A DNA stretch of 9,509 nucleotides from Anaerolineales bacterium. GTDB lineage: Bacteria > Chloroflexota > Anaerolineae > 4572-78 > NAK82. Location: the NCBI GenBank assembly GCA_024643945.1, contig JAHELX010000206.1:1-9509 (forward strand), read 5' to 3'. Made by a program: the position numbers and the translations under genes. Below are positions 1 through 5,665 of the stretch, one piece after another. Positions within the stretch are counted from its first letter, which is position 1. Every line of letters begins with the position of its first letter. The notes beneath the pieces are model-generated. The model worked only from the letters and a program-made list of their open reading frames with translations. It made no database searches and was not told the origin of the DNA.

Positions 1-951
1 GGGGCCATTTGCTCAACCGACAATTGGGGGGATATGCCGGGGCACTACGGGCAAGGGCTGATGGCCTGCATGGCCCCTGAGCTGACGCGTGACAGATTAT
101 GGGAGGCATTCCTGGCACGCCGTGTCTATGGGGTGACAGGGGATCGCATTCAATTGGAATTCACCGTCGACGGGGCTCCGATGGGCAGTATCATTCAGGC
201 TTCCCAGCCGCGGGAGGTTCGGGTAAAGGTTCGGGGTTCCGATGCCCTCGACCGTATCGAGATTCTTCGCAATGGTCGAGTGATCGCCACCCATTGCCAC
301 CAGGGGACATGGGACCCGCCTCGTCCAGGCCTACGTACTCGATTCAAGCTGAGAATAGAGGTCGGATGGGGTCCAAGGCCCAATGAGCTGGATACGCCAG
401 ATCGTCATTGGCAGGGTGAGCTGTCCCTGTCTGAGGGACGTTTCCTCAATTATGAGCCGTGTTGGGTTTCTCCCGGGCAGGAGGTGCCCAAGCTAGATAG
501 CCAACATGCGACCTTCGCCATGGTCAGTTCAACCCAAGATTCGATTAAACCAAGACAGAACGCCAATGTGTTTGAATTCGAAGCCGTTCCCGAAGCCGAG
601 CTGCTGGTCCGACTCAATGGACTGGAAGAAAGGGGCCCCATCCACTCCTTTGCGGGCGGAAGCCGGGTGATGTGGTTCAAGGATGAGTGCGTTGATATGC
701 TGCACGAATATTGCGGCCTGGAGCCCGGTTCCCACGAGCGAGAGGACCCTTACTATCATATGGCTTACAAGGCGAAGCTCCACCGCATTATTCCAGAAGC
801 CGGCTATCAGGCCGAATTCGTCATCGAAGACGATGAACCGATAACAGGAGAGGCCCATTACCGGATTCGCGTCGAGCAACGCAATGGCCAACGCGCCTGG
901 TCCAGCCCAATTTGGGTTTCTGCAACAAACAGCCAGCTTACCCGGTTCTGA
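1..951 (+). CDS. DUF3604-type (PHP-like) protein, 3' portion only
   Basis: This frame is open from base 1, with no stop before 951, so the gene almost certainly begins upstream; ATG34 would cut into a conserved-looking block. About 316 residues are visible. The start of the fragment (S-T-D-N-W-G-D-x-P-G-H-Y-G-Q-G) followed by A-P-E-L-T-R-D-x-L-W-E-A-F-x-A-R-R-V-Y-G-V-T-G-D-R-I is the pattern I recall from the C-terminal half of DUF3604 proteins, which are predicted metal-dependent PHP-like hydrolases. The later part is beta-rich and ends with R-A-W-S-S-P-I-W-V, also typical of the family's C-terminus. The Asp, Asn and His residues at the start may belong to the metal site, but most of the presumed catalytic domain lies outside the window. 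The substrate is unknown. It sits 18 nt upstream of the sugar epimerase and is likely co-transcribed. The family call is from recalled motifs only. Confidence 0.72.
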   Translation, partial: GAICSTDNWGDMPGHYGQGLMACMAPELTRDRLWEAFLARRVYGVTGDRIQLEFTVDGAPMGSIIQASQPREVRVKVRGSDALDRIEILRNGRVIATHCHQGTWDPPRPGLRTRFKLRIEVGWGPRPNELDTPDRHWQGELSLSEGRFLNYEPCWVSPGQEVPKLDSQHATFAMVSSTQDSIKPRQNANVFEFEAVPEAELLVRLNGLEERGPIHSFAGGSRVMWFKDECVDMLHEYCGLEPGSHEREDPYYHMAYKAKLHRIIPEAGYQAEFVIEDDEPITGEAHYRIRVEQRNGQRAWSSPIWVSATNSQLTRF

Positions 952-955
952 CGTC

Positions 956-962
956 AAAAGGA
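956..962 (+). promoter_or_regulatory. Ribosome binding site of the epimerase gene
   Basis: AAAAGGA lies 7 nt upstream of ATG970 in the 18-nt gap after the preceding stop codon. It supports ATG970 as the start. Confidence 0.6.
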
Positions 963-969
963 TAATCAT

Positions 970-2151
970 ATGCAAATCAAGACACGTTTCGTTGACTTGC
1001 TGGCGATCTATCGCTCAGAACTGCTGGAGCGGGTGGTACCCTTCTGGCTCAAGTATGCTATCGACTGGCAAAACGGGGGTATCCTCACCTGTATCTCGGA
1101 TGAGGGCCAGGTGCTCAGCCAGGATAAGTATATGTGGTCCCAACTGCGGGCCATTTGGACCTTCTCCGCCCTTTACAACAAAATTGAGCGCAAGCGAGAG
1201 TGGCTCGACGTGGCCTGGCACATTTTTGACTTTGTCAAAAAGTATGGCCGCGATGAGCAAGGACAGTGGGTCTTCTCCGTCAGCAAGAATGGCAAAATTC
1301 TACAAGGTGCCACCAGTATTTACGCCGACGGTTTCGCCATCTATGGCCTGACCGAACTGGCTCGCGCCACCAACGATCAAGAGGTCATCGCCCTGGCACA
1401 GGAAACCTATGAGAATGTGCAAAAGCGACTGGCTCGCCCTGGATCATATCAAACTGCGCCCTTCTCGGTGCCCGAGGGCGGCAAAGCGCACGCCATTTCT
1501 ATGATCTTCTCACTGGTTTTTAATGAGTTGGGCCACTACCTGGGTGATCAGGCAATGATCGAAGCCAGTCTTTTCCACGCTCGCCAGGTGATGGATGTCT
1601 ACTTGCGGCCTGATCGGAAGCTGTTGTATGAGTTTGTGAACCTGGATAACTCATTGATTGATTCTCCCCAAGGCCGCTCCATCGTGCCGGGGCACGCGAT
1701 CGAGTCGATGTGGTTTATGATTCACATTTTCAAGCGAAGCAGCGATGAGACTCGCATCCGCCGGGCCATTGAGGCCATCAGATGGCATGTCGAATTTGGC
1801 TGGGATGATGCGTACGGCGGCATCTTGCACGCCCGCGATGCCGAGGGGGGAGCGGCCTGGTGGCGCTTTGCCGACGCCAAGCTGTGGTGGCCGCACACCG
1901 AGACGCTGTATGCCTTGCTGCTGGCCTATGAAATCTCCCGCCAGGGGTGGTGCCTGGACTGGTTTGCCCGGGTGCACGATTACGCTTTCAGTCACTACCC
2001 GGTGCTTGAACACGGCGAGTGGACGCAAAAGCTGGACCGTCAGGGTAACCAACTGACCGACACGGTAGCATTACCAGTTAAAGATCCGTTTCATTTACCC
2101 CGGGCGCTGATCTATTGCATCCAGGTCTTGCAGCGCTTAGCCAATCCATAA
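970..2151 (+). CDS. AGE-family sugar 2-epimerase/isomerase
   Basis: This is a predicted cytoplasmic N-acylglucosamine 2-epimerase (renin-binding-protein) family enzyme of 393 residues, close to the usual 390-420. The family folds as an (alpha/alpha)6 barrel and interconverts C2 epimers or aldose/ketose pairs, such as GlcNAc/ManNAc. Family landmarks are visible: W-S-Q-L-R-A-I-W near the N-terminus, P-G-H-A-I-E-S with His242, A-K-L-W-W-P-H-T-E-T with His309, and K-D-P-F-H-L-P-R with His375. His242 and His375 sit where the two catalytic histidines of animal and cyanobacterial AGE (His239 and His372) are expected. There is no signal peptide. The start has a good RBS and follows the upstream gene by 18 nt; the sulfatase begins 17 nt after its stop. 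The family also contains mannose isomerases and cellobiose epimerases, so GlcNAc as substrate is only suggested by the NagB homologue downstream. Confidence 0.92.
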   Translation: MQIKTRFVDLLAIYRSELLERVVPFWLKYAIDWQNGGILTCISDEGQVLSQDKYMWSQLRAIWTFSALYNKIERKREWLDVAWHIFDFVKKYGRDEQGQWVFSVSKNGKILQGATSIYADGFAIYGLTELARATNDQEVIALAQETYENVQKRLARPGSYQTAPFSVPEGGKAHAISMIFSLVFNELGHYLGDQAMIEASLFHARQVMDVYLRPDRKLLYEFVNLDNSLIDSPQGRSIVPGHAIESMWFMIHIFKRSSDETRIRRAIEAIRWHVEFGWDDAYGGILHARDAEGGAAWWRFADAKLWWPHTETLYALLLAYEISRQGWCLDWFARVHDYAFSHYPVLEHGEWTQKLDRQGNQLTDTVALPVKDPFHLPRALIYCIQVLQRLANP

Positions 2152-2154
2152 GCC

Positions 2155-2161
2155 AAGGGAG
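2155..2161 (+). promoter_or_regulatory. Ribosome binding site fixing the sulfatase start
   Basis: AAGGGAG is 7 nt before ATG2169. It favours that start over the in-frame ATG2115, which lies inside the epimerase gene and would add 18 residues without family character. Confidence 0.65.
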
Positions 2162-2168
2162 CAAAGCA

Positions 2169-3581
2169 ATGCCTCAACCCAACTTGCTTTTTTTGATGAC
2201 CGATGGCCAACAAGCCGCCAGCGTCGAACCAAGTACACCCTGCCAGACCCCGCATCTGGAGGGCCTGGCTGCCACCGGGGTCCGCTTTGAACGATGCTAC
2301 GCGCCCAATCCCATCTGCTCGCCAACGCGGGCCAGCTTGATGACCGGCCTGCTGCCCCACAGTCACGGCATGGTCGACTGCACGCATACGGTTGAACCCT
2401 ACCGGGCCAAACTGAAGGCTGATTTGCCCTTCTGGAGCCAAACCTTGCAGGCGGCGGGCTATCACACCGCCTATTGGGGCAAGTGGCACATCGAACGCTC
2501 TCATCATCTGGAGAACTTTGGCTTCGATACCTATGAGGTCGAGCAGTACCATAAACTGATGGGTCTCGTCGAACGGGATGACCAGATGCAGGTGCGGGGT
2601 GCGGTCCAGCAAAAAGGATATCGTGATTTTCTCCTATACGGCGTGGTCGATGAACCAGTCGAAGCGACGCCGGAGTATCAGTTGTATTCGGACGGGATCA
2701 AGTTCTTGCAAGAAGCCGCCCGGGACCCTGACCGTCCGTGGGCGCTTTTTATCAGCAGCGAAGCGCCCCACGATCCGTGGGTGGTACCCCGCATCTATTA
2801 CGAGCGTTATGATGCGGCAGATATCCCCCGCCCGCCCAGTTTCGACGATGACCTGGCGGATCGGCCGGCCATCTACCGGCGGCTACAACGAGTCTGGCGC
2901 CAGTTGGAATGGCCCCAGTTTGCCCAGGCCATCGCATGCTACTATGCCTTCTGCTCCCTGGTTGACGATCAAGTTGGGCGTATTCTGGCCGCTTTAAGGG
3001 AATTGGGGCAGGCCGAAAATACCATCATCGTCTTTACCGCTGACCATGGGGACTACGCCGGCGCCCACCGGCTGATGCTGAAGGGGGTTGCCGCCTTTGA
3101 AGAGGCTTATAGGGTACCGCTGATCCTCAACGGGCCCGGCATTCCTGCCGGGCGGCAGGTTCAACAAATCACGAGTCTGACTGATCTGGCTCCTACTTTG
3201 GTGAAACTGACCAACGGCGGCGAATTCCCGTGCCACGGACGTTCCTTGCTGCCGCTCCTGGGCTACGAGGGGGCCAAGTGGGAGTCCGAAGCCTTTGCCG
3301 AGTTTCACGGCCAGCGTTTTTTCTACACCCAGCGCACGTTGTGGCGGGACCACTACAAATACGTCTTCAACGGCTTTGACGAGGATGAGTTGTACGACCT
3401 GGCCGCAGACCCATATGAGATGCGGAACCTGGCCCACGATCCTGCCTTTCAGCCGGTGTTAGAGGCAATGGCCGGCAGAATGTGGCAAATCATCCACGAG
3501 ACCGATGATTTCAATATGTACCAGGCCCAATATGGCATGTTCCGTTTCGCCCCTGTCGGGCCTGAAGGGCTAAGGGATTGA
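2169..3581 (+). CDS. Formylglycine-dependent sulfatase, cytoplasmic type
   Basis: This is a 470-residue member of the alkaline-phosphatase-superfamily sulfatases (type I), which hydrolyse sulfate esters. The signature C-S-P-T-R begins at Cys50, the residue oxidised to formylglycine in the active enzyme, and is followed by A-S-L-M-T-G. The N-terminal strand L-L-F-L-M-T-D-G-Q carries a metal-binding Asp12. G-K-W-H (around residues 104-107) and T-A-D-H-G-D with Asp292 and His293 complete the usual metal and sulfate site. The chain starts directly at the first beta strand with no signal peptide, so the protein should stay in the cytoplasm, unlike many periplasmic polysaccharide sulfatases. Cys rather than Ser in the signature permits maturation by the anSME encoded later in the cluster. 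The substrate cannot be read from the sequence; the neighbouring epimerase and NagB homologue suggest a sulfated sugar. Phosphonate or aryl-sulfate activity is not excluded. The following gene starts 5 nt after its stop. Confidence 0.94.
   Translation: MPQPNLLFLMTDGQQAASVEPSTPCQTPHLEGLAATGVRFERCYAPNPICSPTRASLMTGLLPHSHGMVDCTHTVEPYRAKLKADLPFWSQTLQAAGYHTAYWGKWHIERSHHLENFGFDTYEVEQYHKLMGLVERDDQMQVRGAVQQKGYRDFLLYGVVDEPVEATPEYQLYSDGIKFLQEAARDPDRPWALFISSEAPHDPWVVPRIYYERYDAADIPRPPSFDDDLADRPAIYRRLQRVWRQLEWPQFAQAIACYYAFCSLVDDQVGRILAALRELGQAENTIIVFTADHGDYAGAHRLMLKGVAAFEEAYRVPLILNGPGIPAGRQVQQITSLTDLAPTLVKLTNGGEFPCHGRSLLPLLGYEGAKWESEAFAEFHGQRFFYTQRTLWRDHYKYVFNGFDEDELYDLAADPYEMRNLAHDPAFQPVLEAMAGRMWQIIHETDDFNMYQAQYGMFRFAPVGPEGLRD
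3572..3577 (+). promoter_or_regulatory. Ribosome binding site deciding a GTG start
   Basis: AAGGGA lies inside the last codons of the sulfatase gene and 9 nt before GTG3587. It directly abuts TTG3578, so it cannot serve that codon. The overlap with the upstream coding end suggests translational coupling of the two genes. Confidence 0.6.
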
Positions 3582-3586
3582 TCGCT

Positions 3587-4747
3587 GTGAATTCACGCGA
3601 ACGTTTATTGACAGCTCTAAACCACCAGGAGCCAGACCGCATCCCCCTCGACCTGGGCAGCACCCAGGTCACCGGCATCCACGCGGGGGCCTATCGCAAC
3701 CTGCGACAGGCCTTGGGTCTGCCACCTGTCGACGTTCAGCTATGCGACACTATCCAACAGTTGGCCTTGCCCGATGACGATCTGATCCAGCGCCTGGGAG
3801 TGGATGTGCGAGGCCTGTTCCCGCTCAACAGCCACAATTGGAACGTGCACGAGGAGGATGCTGGCGAGTATTGGATCTACCGCGACGAATGGGGAATTAC
3901 CCACCGCCGCCCCAGGCCGGACGGTCTTTATTACAGCATCCTACAGGTAGCGCTGGGCGATCCGGAGCTATCCGTGTCGGACATCGAACGTCACTCCTGG
4001 CCGGACATGGCCGACCCGCAACGCATCGCCGGGCTGCGGGAACAGGCCGAGCGTTACCGGGCGGCCGGTTACGGGATAGTCCTCAAAGACCCCTTCGCCG
4101 GACTGTTCGAAATGGGGCAACGGATCGTCGGTATGGAAAATTGCCTGGTGATGATGGCCTCTGACAAGAAGCTGGCGGGTGCGTTGTTTGACAAATTGCT
4201 GGAACTCAAGCTGGCCTTTTGGGAGATGGCGCTGCCGGGACTGGCCGACGTCGTAGACGTGATTTCCCAGGCCGACGATTACGGCACCCAGACGTCGCAG
4301 CTTATCTCACCCGGCATGTTCCGCGAGCAGATCAAGCCTCGCTTAAGGATTTTGTTTGAGCGTATCAGGCAGTTAGCGCCCAACGCTAAAAGGTTCTTTC
4401 ACTCATGTGGCAACGTTCGACCCCTGCTGCCCGATTTCATCGAAATTGGGGTGGAGATTCTCAACCCGGTGCACATTCGCGCGAAAGGAATGGAACCGGG
4501 CGCGCTCAAGCGCGAATTCGGAAATGACCTCGTCTTCTGGGGGGGTGGGGTGGATACCCAGGGAGTGCTACCGTCCGGCACGCCGCAAGAGGTCAAGGAC
4601 GACGTGCGGCGCAACATCGAAGCGCTGGCTCCCGGAGGGGGATTCGTCTTCAATAGCGTGCATAACATCCAGGCTGACGTTCCCACCCAAAATATCGTGG
4701 CCATGTGGGAAGCATTGCAAGCGTATGGGGTATACGCTCCTGGTTAG
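3587..4747 (+). CDS. URO-D-superfamily protein, methyltransferase-like
   Basis: This 386-residue protein has the uroporphyrinogen decarboxylase/cobamide methyltransferase fold. The N-terminus N-S-R-E-R-L-L-T-A-L-N-H-Q-E-P-D-R-I-P-L-D is the classic opening of the superfamily, and S-Q-A-D-D-Y-G-T-Q followed by I-S-P-G-M-F in the middle is also typical. F-F-H-S-C-G-N places His272 and Cys274 in an H-x-C motif. MtaA/MtbA-type methylcobamide:thiol methyltransferases use H-x-C plus a distal Cys to bind Zn and activate a thiol. Here the distal position appears to be His359 in N-S-V-H-N-I-Q rather than Cys. True HemE proteins do not have this H-x-C site, and the context gives no sign of haem synthesis. 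GTG3587 is chosen because it is served by the AAGGGA motif and begins at the conserved block. The physiological substrate is unknown, and a methyl-transfer role is inference. Confidence 0.88.
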   Translation: MNSRERLLTALNHQEPDRIPLDLGSTQVTGIHAGAYRNLRQALGLPPVDVQLCDTIQQLALPDDDLIQRLGVDVRGLFPLNSHNWNVHEEDAGEYWIYRDEWGITHRRPRPDGLYYSILQVALGDPELSVSDIERHSWPDMADPQRIAGLREQAERYRAAGYGIVLKDPFAGLFEMGQRIVGMENCLVMMASDKKLAGALFDKLLELKLAFWEMALPGLADVVDVISQADDYGTQTSQLISPGMFREQIKPRLRILFERIRQLAPNAKRFFHSCGNVRPLLPDFIEIGVEILNPVHIRAKGMEPGALKREFGNDLVFWGGGVDTQGVLPSGTPQEVKDDVRRNIEALAPGGGFVFNSVHNIQADVPTQNIVAMWEALQAYGVYAPG

Positions 4748-4801
4748 CGTCTCGCCCAAGGAAAGCTTCACACCCGATTCGCATCTACAAGACAAAAAGT
4801 C

Positions 4802-4806
4802 AGGAG
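4802..4806 (+). promoter_or_regulatory. Ribosome binding site of the nagB-like gene
   Basis: AGGAG is 7 nt upstream of ATG4814. The surrounding 66-nt gap (4748-4813) shows no clear hairpin terminator and no convincing -35/-10 pair, so read-through from upstream is likely. Confidence 0.65.
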
Positions 4807-4813
4807 AAAGGAA

Positions 4814-5590
4814 ATGAACAAGATAGACCCCATTAAAAGCGCCAAATATGGCCAACTGCCTGTGGCTATCTATAAAAGCAACGAAGAAATGGGCCAGGCA
4901 GCAGCGCTCGACGCGCGAGAAATCATCAACAAGGCGATAGCTGACAAAGGGAGGGCGAATATTATCCTCGCCACTGGCAATTCACAACTCACTTTCCTGC
5001 ATACCTTGCGCGATTTAGAAGGAATTGATTGGTCAAAAGTGCATGTGTTTCACATGGACGAATATCTGGGCATGGATCCCAACCACAAAGCGAGTTTTCC
5101 CCGCTTTCTACGCCAGCACTTGATCCATGCCGTTCATCCCGGATCCTTTCACCCCATCCCCAGCCAGCCCGAAGACGTCGAGAGGGCCTGCCGCGAATAC
5201 GAAGCCTTGTTGAGAGAGTATCCGGCCGATTTGGTGGCCCTGGGCTGGGGTGAGAATGGACACCTGGCCTTCAACGATCCGCCCTATGCCCAGTTTGACG
5301 ACCCGGCGTGGGTAAAGGTAGTCAACCTGGCAGAGGCGAGCCGCAGGCAACAGGTAGGTGAAGGGCATTTCGCTTCCCTGGAGGAGGTGCCGACCGGGGC
5401 CATCACCTTGACCATTCCGGCACTGTTGGCGGCCAAGGCCGTGCTGTGTATCGTGCCAGAAGCGCGCAAAGCCGAGGCTGTGCGGGCTTGCCTGAAAGAT
5501 GCCATCAGTGAAGATCGGCCCGGATCCATTCTGCGCCGGGTAGATCACGCGCGTCTCTACCTGGACCCCGACTCGGCCTCCAAATTGTAG
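4814..5590 (+). CDS. NagB-type glucosamine-6-phosphate isomerase/deaminase homologue
   Basis: This is a 258-residue protein of the glucosamine-6-phosphate isomerase/6-phosphogluconolactonase superfamily. NagB converts glucosamine-6-phosphate to fructose-6-phosphate and ammonia in the cytoplasm. Visible landmarks are the phosphate-binding loop A-T-G-N-S-Q (about residues 54-59), H-M-D-E-Y-L-G with Asp82 and Glu83, G-E-N-G-H-L-A-F-N-D-P with Asn148, His150 and Asp155, and L-E-E-V-P-T-G-A-I-T-L-T-I-P. Relative to E. coli NagB (Asp72, Asp141, His143, Glu148), the general base and His are kept, but Asp141 is Asn and Glu148 is Asp. The M-D-E-Y and S-L-E-E-V-P patterns favour NagB over a lactonase. 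I recall the G-E-N-G-H and N-D-P-P variant from a divergent NagB-like branch, so it may prefer another amino-sugar phosphate. It is the sixth-from-last step in no obvious complete pathway here: neither a sugar kinase nor a NagA deacetylase is in the window. Confidence 0.86.
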   Translation: MNKIDPIKSAKYGQLPVAIYKSNEEMGQAAALDAREIINKAIADKGRANIILATGNSQLTFLHTLRDLEGIDWSKVHVFHMDEYLGMDPNHKASFPRFLRQHLIHAVHPGSFHPIPSQPEDVERACREYEALLREYPADLVALGWGENGHLAFNDPPYAQFDDPAWVKVVNLAEASRRQQVGEGHFASLEEVPTGAITLTIPALLAAKAVLCIVPEARKAEAVRACLKDAISEDRPGSILRRVDHARLYLDPDSASKL

Positions 5591-5652
5591 TCAGAATGAC
5601 ACTGAGAAAGAGTAAACCAAGACATTGCCAGGGTAGTTAGCGCGAGGCTTTC

Positions 5653-5659
5653 AAGGAGG
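5653..5659 (+). promoter_or_regulatory. Strong ribosome binding site of the secreted repeat protein
   Basis: AAGGAGG is a full consensus Shine-Dalgarno motif 6 nt before ATG5666, the strongest in the window. The rest of the 75-nt gap (5591-5665) shows no clear terminator or promoter. Confidence 0.75.
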
Positions 5660-5665
5660 AGGCAA

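Noticed and set aside
2169..2210. Gly13 after the metal Asp in the sulfatase (T-D-G-Q instead of T-D-D-Q) as a broken site
   Set aside because: Many active sulfatases have only one Asp here (T-D-Q-Q types); the other key residues are present.
3578..3586. TTG3578 as start of the first URO-D-fold protein
   Set aside because: It abuts the AAGGGA motif with no spacing and overlaps the sulfatase stop; GTG3587 has proper spacing and begins at the conserved block.
3587..4747. Assignment of the first URO-D-fold gene as haem-pathway hemE
   Set aside because: It has the H-x-C-G motif of methyltransferase-like members and no haem-synthesis neighbours.
5591..5665. Possible promoter or terminator in the largest gap
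   Set aside because: No stable inverted repeat with a T-run and no paired -35/-10 boxes could be seen; only the ribosome binding site is supported.
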